A DNA stretch of 64,000 nt from Bacteroidota bacterium. Its GTDB lineage: Bacteria > Bacteroidota > Bacteroidia > Bacteroidales > F082. The stretch is from positions 682,001 to 746,000 of the forward strand of contig JAHLLA010000001.1 in the NCBI GenBank assembly GCA_020444415.1, written 5' to 3'. The position numbers and the translations under genes are program-made. The number at the start of each line of letters is the position of its first letter. Position 1 is the stretch's first letter. Of this stretch, positions 9,192 to 17,039 are shown one piece after another. The notes beneath the pieces are model-generated. The model did not search any database. It was not told the DNA's origin and saw nothing but the letters and a program-made list of their open reading frames with translations.

Positions 9192-10163
9192 TTATTTTTT
9201 CCGTTCGATTGTAAACTCTATCAACTGTTCCAGCGCCTTGCTAGCCTGATTTTCAGGAAATCCATGCAACAAATCAATGGATTTGTTCTTAAACTCCAGC
9301 ATCTTCTCAGTCGCGTATTGAATACCTCCTGAGGCTGATACTTTTTCCATCAACCAATCCACTTTTTTTGGATCGGTATTGTAGTGCTTCACAACTTGGA
9401 TCATCTTTCGCTTCTCTGAGCCTGAAACCTGATTAAGCGAATAGATCAATGGCAAAGTCATTTTCTTTTCTTTAATATCGATACCGCTGGGTTTTCCGGT
9501 ACTGTTGCCTTTCACAAAATCAAACAGGTCGTCTTTTATCTGGAAAGCCATCCCGGCGAATTCCCCAATTTGCCGCATCTTTTCAATTTCAGCATCTGTT
9601 GCCGAATTAGCAGCCCCCACAGCAAAACAAGATGCCAGTAATGAAGCTGTTTTCTTTCTGATAATTTCATAATAGATATCCTCTTCAATATCCAGCTTGC
9701 GGGCTTTTTCAATCTGTAGAAGTTCTCCTTCGCTCATTTCCTTTACCGCTCTCGAAACAATATCAAGCATCTTGTATTCTTTGTGTTCAAGGGCTACCAG
9801 TAAACCACGAGACAAGAGATAATCACCGACTAAAACCGCAATTTTATTGCGCCATAAAGCATTAATGGAAAACCTGCCACGCCGCTGCGACGAATCATCC
9901 ACCACATCATCATGCACCAGGGTGGCAGTGTGCATGAGTTCAACCAGTGTAGCCGCACGATAGGTCGAGTCATTCACTTCACCAAAGAGTTTAGCGCTGT
10001 ATATGACGACCAGTGGCCGCATTTGCTTGCCTTTGGCTTTCAAAATATAACGCATGATCACATCAAGCAAGGGTACTTTCGACTTTACTGAATCGCGAAA
10101 AACCTTCTGGAAGGACGCAAACTCTTCCGTTACCGGACGCTTTAATTCATTTATACTGCTCAT
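9192..10163 (-). CDS. Polyprenyl diphosphate synthase
   Basis: The protein has 323 residues with the two Asp-rich motifs of trans-isoprenyl diphosphate synthases: LVHDDVVDDSSQRRG (first, chain-length determining) and QIKDDLFDF (second), plus GKQMRPL near the start and GKPSGIDIKEKKMTLPLIY after motif two. Cytoplasmic, it condenses isopentenyl diphosphate onto allylic primers. The length and the second motif fit octaprenyl/heptaprenyl synthases making the menaquinone side chain, but product length cannot be read from sequence alone. It is convergent with the kinase and divergent from the radical SAM gene. Confidence 0.9.
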   Translation of the reverse strand: MSSINELKRPVTEEFASFQKVFRDSVKSKVPLLDVIMRYILKAKGKQMRPLVVIYSAKLFGEVNDSTYRAATLVELMHTATLVHDDVVDDSSQRRGRFSINALWRNKIAVLVGDYLLSRGLLVALEHKEYKMLDIVSRAVKEMSEGELLQIEKARKLDIEEDIYYEIIRKKTASLLASCFAVGAANSATDAEIEKMRQIGEFAGMAFQIKDDLFDFVKGNSTGKPSGIDIKEKKMTLPLIYSLNQVSGSEKRKMIQVVKHYNTDPKKVDWLMEKVSASGGIQYATEKMLEFKNKSIDLLHGFPENQASKALEQLIEFTIERKK

Positions 10164-10183
10164 AGGGGAATCAAATTTAAAGT

Positions 10184-10191
10184 TATTTTTG
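10184..10191 (+). promoter_or_regulatory. -7 box (TATTTTTG) for the radical SAM gene
   Basis: TATTTTTG (TAnnTTTG) lies 15 nt before the GTG start at 10206. A second identical octamer at 10199-10206 runs into the start codon and is less likely to be used. Confidence 0.4.
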
Positions 10192-10205
10192 TCAAAAATA
10201 TTTTT

Positions 10206-10985
10206 GTGGCAGGATTTTTATTTGACAATATTGTTTTTGGACCCGTTTACAGCCGCCGACTTGGTGTTTCATTGGGTATTAATCTGTTGCCCAACAACAG
10301 TAAATACTGTAATTTTAACTGTATCTATTGCGAATGTGGGTGGACAGAAATTAAGAAAGGTGAAAAGATCATTTTACCCAATCGCGAGGAACTAACAACC
10401 AGGCTCACCAATAAGTTAAAAGACTTAAAGGGAACTATTAACGAACCAGACACCATCACATTCGCCGGAAATGGCGAACCTACCATCCACCCTGATTTTT
10501 CGGGCATTATTGATGACACCATTGCGATCCGTAATAAATATGCTCCTAAAGCCAAAATCAGCGTGTTGTCGAATGCGAGCATGCTGCATAAACCCAAGGT
10601 GGTTAAAGCGCTGAAAAAAATTGAATTGAACATACAAAAACTGGATAGTGGTATTGAAAATACCTTCAACCTGATCAATCAAACCGCAAAAGGTTTGTCA
10701 TTTGAAAAAATTGTGAATGGTTTGCTGGCTTTTGAAGGCAAACTCATCATTCAAACACTGTTTTTACGGGGTGAATACAACGGCCATTTTATTGACAATA
10801 CAACACCTGAAGAAATTGATGCCTGGTTGCAGCTGGTTAAAAAAATCAATCCTGAATACGTGATGATATATCCTATTGACAGAGGCACCCCTGCCAAAAA
10901 CCTGCAAAAGATTCCTGAAAACCAACTAAATGAGATTGCGGCACAAGTTGAAAAAGCTGGTATTAAGACAAAGGTGTATTATTAA
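10206..10985 (+). CDS. Radical SAM protein (COG0731-like)
   Basis: The protein has 259 residues, beginning at a GTG. The motif GPVYSRRLGVSLGINLLP is followed by the iron-sulfur cluster motif YCNFNCIYCECGW (CxxxCxxC), then TFAGNGEPTIHPDF, the radical SAM GGE-like strand. The order fits the radical SAM group often annotated as wybutosine-related or COG0731 proteins. It carries a 4Fe-4S cluster and would generate a 5'-deoxyadenosyl radical; its substrate is not known. It is divergent from the polyprenyl synthase with only 42 nt between starts. Confidence 0.82.
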   Translation: MAGFLFDNIVFGPVYSRRLGVSLGINLLPNNSKYCNFNCIYCECGWTEIKKGEKIILPNREELTTRLTNKLKDLKGTINEPDTITFAGNGEPTIHPDFSGIIDDTIAIRNKYAPKAKISVLSNASMLHKPKVVKALKKIELNIQKLDSGIENTFNLINQTAKGLSFEKIVNGLLAFEGKLIIQTLFLRGEYNGHFIDNTTPEEIDAWLQLVKKINPEYVMIYPIDRGTPAKNLQKIPENQLNEIAAQVEKAGIKTKVYY

Positions 10986-11023
10986 AAACTCCAAAACCTT
11001 CTAAAAGAGCCCAACATAAGATA

Positions 11024-11422
11024 ATGAACTTTATTGAAGTACTATATTCAGTTTTTCTTTGCCTCACCAGAGATGATAAATATGGAGACAGACATAAAAG
11101 GGCTGCCATGGCACTAGAAATGGTGAGTACCTTTTTACTTGGTTTTTTTATTATGATAATCGTAGGTTTACTAAATTTTAGGATTACTAATTTATTAATA
11201 TGGATGTTGGTTTGGGGATTGATAGGTTTTAGTACATATTTGTTTTTTAATAGGTATTTAATAAAATCTGAACGATATATAGGAATTATTGAACAAACAA
11301 AGCAATATTCTAAGAAGAAAAAAATAACTTATGCGTTTTTTTCAGTATTACTAGTCTTCATTTCTTTCTGTTCTTTGATTGGTGGTGGAATATTGATGAG
11401 TTATTTTTTAAGTCTTCATTAA
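11024..11422 (+). CDS. Small membrane protein of unknown function
   Basis: I do not recognise this 132-residue protein. It has three likely membrane helices (about 33-50, 55-75 and 106-130), a positively charged loop (IIEQTKQYSKKKKITYAF) and a hydrophilic DDKYGDRHKRAA patch near the N-terminus. The DNA is noticeably richer in A/T and in AGG/AGA/ATA codons than the flanking genes, which may mean it is a late arrival. It follows the radical SAM gene by 38 nt and could be co-transcribed. Confidence 0.55.
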   Translation: MNFIEVLYSVFLCLTRDDKYGDRHKRAAMALEMVSTFLLGFFIMIIVGLLNFRITNLLIWMLVWGLIGFSTYLFFNRYLIKSERYIGIIEQTKQYSKKKKITYAFFSVLLVFISFCSLIGGGILMSYFLSLH

Positions 11423-11532
11423 AAAGCCCAAAACTGCTTATAATTCTTGCTCCTACCTGATGTTATTCTAACGAAAAACTAATTCGAAATCTAATCTTGG
11501 ACATTTTTGTTTGCCAAGTAGTATTTATATTC

Positions 11533-12474
11533 CTACTTCCACTCCACAATGGTTCCCCGTTCTTTTTGTAACATGCCAGCAGGCACCGATTGCTGAATGC
11601 TGCTTGCAATGGCGTCTGTTAACAGGGCTTTGGCAAATTTGCGGGTAAATACAAGGCTCACTTCTCTAACAGGTGTTATATTGTTAAATTTTCGTACCTG
11701 GACTTTTTTAGGTTCATCCATTTCGAGGCTGGCCAGTTCGGGTATTAGTGTAAAACCGCCTTCCTTGTCAATAATTTTGATCAGGGTTTCCAGGGTACCG
11801 CCTTCATAATCGAATGGCAGTTCGCCGGCATTAACTTCCTGAATACTGCATAAATTCACCACCTGGTGCCTGAAACAATGCCCATCGCTAAGCAACCAGA
11901 TACCTGGCGTTTCCATATCCTTGATACCGATCGACAATTGCTGCGACAATTTATGAGAGGTGCTCGCGTACACCATCATTTCCTCATAATATAAAGGCTT
12001 CTCGTTTATTTTGTCGTCATGCAGGGGTGTGACCAAAATGCCGATATCAAGCAAATCTTTTTTCAGCAATTCAACGATACGTTCTGTTACTGTTTCTTCG
12101 ATTTTAATATGGATATTCGGATGGCTTCTTTTAAAATTACCGGTAAATCGTGGTAACAAATAAGGGGCAATGGTTGGGATAATTCCAATTCGCAATTCGC
12201 CCGTCAGCTCATACTTTGATTCCTCAGCCCTTAATTTCACCTTTGCAGCTTCTTCCAGAACAATGCGCGCCTGTTCAATGATCTTTTCACCTGTCATGGT
12301 AGGTACTACTGGCTGCTTACTCCTGTCGAAAAGTATTACACCCAGTTCATCTTCCAGCTTTTTCAGTTGCATGCTCAACGTAGGTTGTGTTACAAAACAC
12401 TTTTCTGCCGCAGTTACAAAATGCCGATAGGTGTCGACAGCCACAAGGTATTCGAGTTGTATTATTGTAATCAT
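11533..12474 (-). CDS. oxyR: LysR-family peroxide sensor OxyR
   Basis: The protein has 313 residues. The N-terminal LysR helix-turn-helix is visible (EYLVAVDTYRHFVTAAEKCFVTQPTLSMQLKKLE). In the regulatory domain, SDGHCFRHQVVNLC gives Cys200 and Cys209, with the same spacing as the redox-active Cys199/Cys208 pair of E. coli OxyR. This is strong support for a peroxide-sensing activator. It is divergent from dps and a 1-Cys peroxiredoxin, and the shared 107-nt gap contains a recognisable OxyR operator, so I infer that it activates dps-prx and probably controls itself. Confidence 0.92.
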   Translation of the reverse strand: MITIIQLEYLVAVDTYRHFVTAAEKCFVTQPTLSMQLKKLEDELGVILFDRSKQPVVPTMTGEKIIEQARIVLEEAAKVKLRAEESKYELTGELRIGIIPTIAPYLLPRFTGNFKRSHPNIHIKIEETVTERIVELLKKDLLDIGILVTPLHDDKINEKPLYYEEMMVYASTSHKLSQQLSIGIKDMETPGIWLLSDGHCFRHQVVNLCSIQEVNAGELPFDYEGGTLETLIKIIDKEGGFTLIPELASLEMDEPKKVQVRKFNNITPVREVSLVFTRKFAKALLTDAIASSIQQSVPAGMLQKERGTIVEWK

Positions 12475-12483
12475 GGTACAAAT

Positions 12484-12519
12484 ATAGATATTTTCTATAT
12501 TATCATAAATATTATTGAT
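12484..12519. promoter_or_regulatory. OxyR operator in the oxyR-dps gap
   Basis: ATAG-N7-CTAT at 12484-12498 is an exact match to the core half of the known OxyR site (ATAGntnnnanCTAT, with one interior mismatch). A second, weaker copy, ATAA-N7-TGAT, follows at 12505-12519 after 6 nt. It abuts the -33 element of the dps promoter on the plus strand, the expected place for an activator, and lies 10 nt upstream of the oxyR start. Confidence 0.7.
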
Positions 12520-12550
12520 TTGACAAATGATTATATGCGTTGTATTTTTG
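12519..12550 (+). promoter_or_regulatory. dps promoter (-33 TTTG, -7 TATTTTTG)
   Basis: TTTG at 12519-12522 and TATTTTTG at 12543-12550 are separated by 20 nt, which fits the Bacteroidota housekeeping promoter. The predicted start site leaves a short leader before the ATG at 12582. Confidence 0.65.
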
Positions 12551-12581
12551 TACTCGATTTAACACATAAAAAGAAAACAAT

Positions 12582-13046
12582 ATGAACACTATAGGAATTG
12601 ATAAAAACATAGCATCTGAATTATCACTCAAGCTGAATGATCTGCTGGCCAATTACCAGGTTTTTTACACCAATGTAAGGGGATTTCACTGGAATATTAA
12701 AGGTGAGAAATTTTTCGAGCTACATGCCAAATTTGAAGAATTGTACAACGACCTCATCATCAAGATAGATGAAATTGCCGAGCGCATTCTGACCCTCGAG
12801 CATGAACCTTCTTACAGGTACAGCGATTATTTACAACGCTCCGAGATCAAAGAAGCAACAGAAACCAAAGACGGAATAAAAGACGTCGAAAACATCATTA
12901 ACGGTTTCTCAATTCTGATCAGAAAGCAAAGGGAGATTTTAAGTCTTTCCGGCGAAGCTGATGACGAAGGAACGAATAGTTTAATGAGCGATTACATCCG
13001 TGAACAGGAAAAACTGGTTTGGATGTACACCTCATTCATAGGATAA
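12582..13046 (+). CDS. dps: Dps-family DNA-protection ferritin-like protein
   Basis: The 154-residue protein has the Dps four-helix pattern. VFYTNVRGFHWNIKGEKFFELHAKFEELYNDLIIKIDEIAERI contains the conserved FHWN, the His and the DEIAER ferroxidase-site residues shared across the dodecamer interface. It oxidises ferrous iron with hydrogen peroxide and stores it, shielding DNA. It is followed after 33 nt by a peroxiredoxin gene on the same strand, and both sit under the predicted OxyR-controlled promoter. Confidence 0.92.
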   Translation: MNTIGIDKNIASELSLKLNDLLANYQVFYTNVRGFHWNIKGEKFFELHAKFEELYNDLIIKIDEIAERILTLEHEPSYRYSDYLQRSEIKEATETKDGIKDVENIINGFSILIRKQREILSLSGEADDEGTNSLMSDYIREQEKLVWMYTSFIG

Positions 13047-13079
13047 AAAACCAAATTATTAATTAAAAAAAGAAGTAAC

Positions 13080-13730
13080 ATGGAAAATGAAGTAATGAAC
13101 ACCATGCCAAGAATTGGCGACATGGCTCCGGATTTTGAAGCCATCACAACAAAAGGAAATATCAAATTTTCTGATTACGCCAAAGACAAATGGATTGTAA
13201 TGTTTTCGCACCCCGCTGACTTTACACCGGTTTGTACTACAGAAATGAGTGGTTTTGCCACACGTAAAAATGAGTTTGATGAATTGAATACCGAACTGAT
13301 CGGATTGAGTATCGACAGCATCCATTCGCACCTGGCGTGGGTGAACAATGTAAAGGAAAAAACAGGCGTTTATTTTGATTTCCCGATTATTGCTGATCTG
13401 GATATGAAAGTTTCAAAATTATACGGTATGTTGCAGCCTAACGAGCACGAAACTGCTGCTGTACGCGCTGTATTCTTTATCGACCCCAGCAAGAAAATCC
13501 GTCTTATCATGTATTACCCACTCAATGTAGGCCGTAATATGGATGAGATTATCAGGGTATTGAAAGCATTGCAGACTTCTGACAAATATAAAGTAGCCAT
13601 GCCGTTGAATTGGGTACCAGGTGATAAGGTAATTGTACCGCCACCAAAAAACCTGGATGAAATGCAGGAGCGCATTGATGGTAATTACGACGAAAAAATC
13701 GACTTCTACCTGGTAAAAAAGAACCTGTAA
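13080..13730 (+). CDS. 1-Cys peroxiredoxin (Prx6 type)
   Basis: The 216-residue protein has the peroxidatic motif HPADFTPVCTTEM with Cys52. There is no other cysteine in the chain, so it is a 1-Cys enzyme. The long C-terminal region (WVPGDKVIVPPP) is characteristic of the Prx6 subfamily. It reduces hydrogen and organic peroxides; the thiol that recycles it is not evident. It is second in the dps operon and followed by a strong terminator at 13752. Confidence 0.9.
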   Translation: MENEVMNTMPRIGDMAPDFEAITTKGNIKFSDYAKDKWIVMFSHPADFTPVCTTEMSGFATRKNEFDELNTELIGLSIDSIHSHLAWVNNVKEKTGVYFDFPIIADLDMKVSKLYGMLQPNEHETAAVRAVFFIDPSKKIRLIMYYPLNVGRNMDEIIRVLKALQTSDKYKVAMPLNWVPGDKVIVPPPKNLDEMQERIDGNYDEKIDFYLVKKNL

Positions 13731-13751
13731 ACATAAATTTTTTTCATAGTC

Positions 13752-13786
13752 GCCTGTTAAGCTCAAATTGCTTAACAGGCTTTTTT
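13752..13786 (+). terminator. Rho-independent terminator of dps-prx
   Basis: An 11-bp perfect stem (13752-13762 with 13770-13780, arm GCCTGTTAAGC), a 7-nt loop and six T residues lie 22 nt after the prx stop. Confidence 0.85.
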
Positions 13787-13834
13787 ATATCCATTTATCA
13801 GCCTTGTGCAGCTAAAAGCCATATGCTTTTTTAC

Positions 13835-13842
13835 TATTTTTG
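13835..13842 (+). promoter_or_regulatory. -7 box (TATTTTTG) for trpS
   Basis: The box lies only 5 nt before the trpS ATG at 13848, implying a leaderless or near-leaderless transcript if used. It supports the internal ATG over the upstream GTG as the start. Confidence 0.4.
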
Positions 13843-13847
13843 CCGCC

Positions 13848-14855
13848 ATGGAAAAAAAGCCAATTGTACTTAGTGGAATCCGCCCAACAGGGAACCTGCA
13901 CCTCGGAAATTATTTTGGGGCGGTTAAGAATTTTGTAAAAATGCAGGAAACCAATGAATGTTATTTTTTCATTGCCGACTATCATATGCTGACGACGCAT
14001 CCAAATCCCCAGGATTTGCAAAGCAATGTGCGCCAGGTGGTGATAGAATACCTTGCTGCCGGCCTCGACCCGGAAAAAGCAACACTCTATTTACAAAGTG
14101 ATATTCCCGAAACAGCGGAATTGTATTTATTCCTGAACATGAATGCCTATCTGGGAGAACTGGAAAGGGTCACAACTTTTAAAGAAAAAGCCCGCAAACA
14201 GCCCGAAAATGTAAATGCCGGATTGTTGACCTATCCAACATTAATGGCTTCCGATATCATCATTCAGCGGGCGCACCTGGTACCTGTTGGAAAAGACCAG
14301 GAACAGCATCTTGAAATGACGAGAACATTTGCCCGCCGTTTCAACCGCATGTACAAAGTGGACTATTTCCCGATTCCGAAAGCGTATAATTTTGACCAGG
14401 AACTGGTAAAAATACCCGGTCTGGACGGTTCTGGAAAAATGGGGAAATCCGAAGGTGAAGGCAACGCGGTATTTCTGGGCGAAGACCCGAAATCCATCCG
14501 TAAAAAAGTAATGCGTGCAGTTACCGATAGCGGCCCCACTGAGATGAACCAGGAAAAACCTGAACCCATTCAAAACCTGTTCAATTTAATGAAGGTAGTT
14601 TCAGCATCAGATACGGTGGATCATTTTGATGAAGCATATAATAACTGTACCATCCGATATGGTGATCTGAAAAAGCAATTGGCTGGAGACATCATCAATT
14701 TCACAGCCCCGTTTTATGAAAAGATTAATGAGCTTTCAAAAGATGACGCTTACATTAAGAAGGTGATTGATATGGGTGCTGAAAAAGCCCGGGCCAATGC
14801 ACAAAAAACGGTTCGGGAAGTAAGGGAGATCATTGGTTTTAGAAAAATCTACTAA
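13848..14855 (+). CDS. trpS: Tryptophanyl-tRNA synthetase
   Basis: The frame opens with GTG at 13806, but the ATG at 13848 begins directly with the family N-terminus (KKPIVLSGIRPTGNLHLGNY), giving 335 residues, the usual bacterial length. HLGN is the HIGH-motif equivalent and KMGKSEG the KMSKS loop. A class I synthetase that charges tRNA-Trp in the cytoplasm. It stands alone between a terminator and hflX. Confidence 0.93.
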   Translation: MEKKPIVLSGIRPTGNLHLGNYFGAVKNFVKMQETNECYFFIADYHMLTTHPNPQDLQSNVRQVVIEYLAAGLDPEKATLYLQSDIPETAELYLFLNMNAYLGELERVTTFKEKARKQPENVNAGLLTYPTLMASDIIIQRAHLVPVGKDQEQHLEMTRTFARRFNRMYKVDYFPIPKAYNFDQELVKIPGLDGSGKMGKSEGEGNAVFLGEDPKSIRKKVMRAVTDSGPTEMNQEKPEPIQNLFNLMKVVSASDTVDHFDEAYNNCTIRYGDLKKQLAGDIINFTAPFYEKINELSKDDAYIKKVIDMGAEKARANAQKTVREVREIIGFRKIY

Positions 14856-14885
14856 CCTTATAACATTATCTGAGATCCACTAAAT

Positions 14886-16085
14886 ATGCTGGAAAAAAAA
14901 GAGAGTAGCCTGAAAGAAGTTTCTGAAAGAGCGGTATTAGTGGGCTTGGTTACAAGTGATATTGATAAAACCAAAGCTGAAGAATACCTGGATGAACTGG
15001 CTTTCCTGGTGCAAACCGCCGGTGGCACAGTTGAATCGCGTTTTTTGCAGGCAATGCCATCCGCCAACTCCAAAACATTTGTAGGATCAGGCAAGCTGGA
15101 TGAAATTAAACAATATGTGAAAGCCGCCGAAATTGATATGGTTGTGTTTGATGATGAGCTAGGTCCTTCTCAGATCAGAAACCTTGAAAAAGAGTTGGAA
15201 TGTAAAATCCTTGACCGTACAAATCTCATCCTTGACATCTTCGCTAAACGAGCAAAGACTTCTCATGCCAAAACACAGGTAGAACTGGCACAATACCAAT
15301 ATTTGCTTCCACGGCTGACCGGAATGTGGACACACCTTGAGCGGCAAAGAGGAGGAATCGGATTACGTGGTCCCGGTGAAACGGAAATTGAAACCGACCG
15401 ACGTATCATTCGCGATAAAATATCATTACTGAAAAAGAAGCTGGTTCAGATTGATAAACAAAAAGCTACCCAACGCAAAAACCGGGGTAAAATGGTGCGC
15501 GTGGCGCTGGTGGGCTACACCAATGTGGGAAAATCAACCCTGATGAACCTCATTAGCAAGTCGGATATCTTTGCTGAGAACAAACTGTTTGCCACGCTGG
15601 ATACGACTGTTAGGAAAGTGGTCATTGAAAACCTGCCATTTTTGCTTTCTGACACAGTAGGTTTTATCAGGAAACTCCCTCACGGGCTGGTTGAATCATT
15701 TAAATCTACATTGGATGAAGTACGTGAATCGGATATTCTTGTTCATGTGGTGGATATTTCTCATCCTGAATTTGAAGACCAGATACAAACGGTAAATGAA
15801 ACACTATCGGAAATCGGTGCTGCCGACAAGCCAATTATCATGGCATTCAATAAAATGGATGCTTACAGCTTTGTTGAAAAGGAAGAAGATGACCTTACGC
15901 CTGCAACAAGAGAAAATATCAGCCTGGAAGAATTAAAATTAAGTTGGATGGCCAAAGACAACCATCCTTGTATTTTCATCTCTGCTAAGACCAAAGAAAA
16001 TTTCCAGGAGTTCAAGGATTTGCTTTATAAGAATATCCGTGAAATCCATGCTGTCAGGTATCCTTACAACGATTTTTTATATTAA
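14886..16085 (+). CDS. hflX: GTPase HflX
   Basis: The protein has 399 residues. The N-terminal HflX domain includes FVGSGKLDEIKQYV and the GGIGLRGPGETEIETDRR segment unique to HflX. The G domain has P-loop VGYTNVGKSTLMN, switch II DTVGFIRKLPHGLVESF, NKMD (G4) and SAKT (G5). HflX binds the 50S subunit and splits stalled ribosomes under stress, particularly heat. It lies 12 nt before the alpha/beta hydrolase gene, so probably shares a transcript with it. Confidence 0.93.
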   Translation: MLEKKESSLKEVSERAVLVGLVTSDIDKTKAEEYLDELAFLVQTAGGTVESRFLQAMPSANSKTFVGSGKLDEIKQYVKAAEIDMVVFDDELGPSQIRNLEKELECKILDRTNLILDIFAKRAKTSHAKTQVELAQYQYLLPRLTGMWTHLERQRGGIGLRGPGETEIETDRRIIRDKISLLKKKLVQIDKQKATQRKNRGKMVRVALVGYTNVGKSTLMNLISKSDIFAENKLFATLDTTVRKVVIENLPFLLSDTVGFIRKLPHGLVESFKSTLDEVRESDILVHVVDISHPEFEDQIQTVNETLSEIGAADKPIIMAFNKMDAYSFVEKEEDDLTPATRENISLEELKLSWMAKDNHPCIFISAKTKENFQEFKDLLYKNIREIHAVRYPYNDFLY

Positions 16086-16097
16086 TTTTTAGTAAGT

Positions 16098-16970
16098 ATG
16101 GTGGTTTTTTTCTGGATAATCTTAGTTCTTCTGTTGGTTTCATTCATTTTGTTCTGGATGATCCTGAAAGCTTTTAAAAACCCGATCAGGTTGCACGACA
16201 AAACGCCTGAAGACATTTATATTCCCTATACAGAAATCACGATCTCTACTAAAAATAATCGTTCACTTTATGGATGGTGGATACCTGGAAAAGAAGCCCA
16301 TCCTTTGATTATCTTGGTACACGGCTGGGGAAGGAATGCTGGCCGGATGATGCCATATATTGATCAATTTCATAAAGCGGGATTCAACCTGGTCGCTTTT
16401 GATTCGCGGAATCATGGCAGTAGTGATGCCGATGAGCATTCAACCATGTTGAAATTTGCCGAAGATATTAATGCGACAATGGAATATGCATGCAAAAAAG
16501 GATGGATGAGTTCTGAAAAAGCAGGACTGGTTGGCCTTTCAATTGGAGGTGCTGCTTCCATTTATGCAGCCGCTCATGACGACCGGATTAAAGCTGTGAT
16601 TACCGTGGGTGCTTTTGCCGAACCTCAAGCTGTAATGAAAAAACAATTAACAGACAGACACATCCCAATGCCCATAATCTGGGCATCCCTCAAATATGCT
16701 CAGTATAAAGTGGGTTTCAAATTTTCAGATATTGCACCGGTAAATCACATTCAAAATGCTGAAGCAGATATTTTATTGATCCATGGAGAAAAGGATGTAA
16801 CTGTAACGGTTGAACAAGGCGAAAAACTGTACGCAAAAGCAAGAAAGGGTAAAGTCGAACTATGGAGATTACCCAGCAGAGGACATTCTGATTGTCATTT
16901 TGAAGACGGTTACTGGTACAAAGTGATTGGATTTATGAATTCAAAACTTTCCCAATTGGAAAAGAGATAA
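16098..16970 (+). CDS. Membrane-anchored alpha/beta hydrolase
   Basis: The protein has 290 residues. A single N-terminal membrane helix (FFWIILVLLLVSFILFWMI) is followed by an alpha/beta-hydrolase fold: oxyanion HGWGRNAG, nucleophile elbow GLSIGG (Ser), acid in HGEKDVTV and catalytic His in SRGHSDCH. It resembles bacterial BAAT/DLH-like or YqkD-type hydrolases. Substrate unknown. It starts 12 nt after hflX. Confidence 0.8.
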   Translation: MVVFFWIILVLLLVSFILFWMILKAFKNPIRLHDKTPEDIYIPYTEITISTKNNRSLYGWWIPGKEAHPLIILVHGWGRNAGRMMPYIDQFHKAGFNLVAFDSRNHGSSDADEHSTMLKFAEDINATMEYACKKGWMSSEKAGLVGLSIGGAASIYAAAHDDRIKAVITVGAFAEPQAVMKKQLTDRHIPMPIIWASLKYAQYKVGFKFSDIAPVNHIQNAEADILLIHGEKDVTVTVEQGEKLYAKARKGKVELWRLPSRGHSDCHFEDGYWYKVIGFMNSKLSQLEKR

Positions 16971-17039
16971 GCGTTTCTTTAAGTTGTTTGATTCCATTTA
17001 ACAAGAATTCCTGTAATTTAGCATATTACAAGTTCTGAA

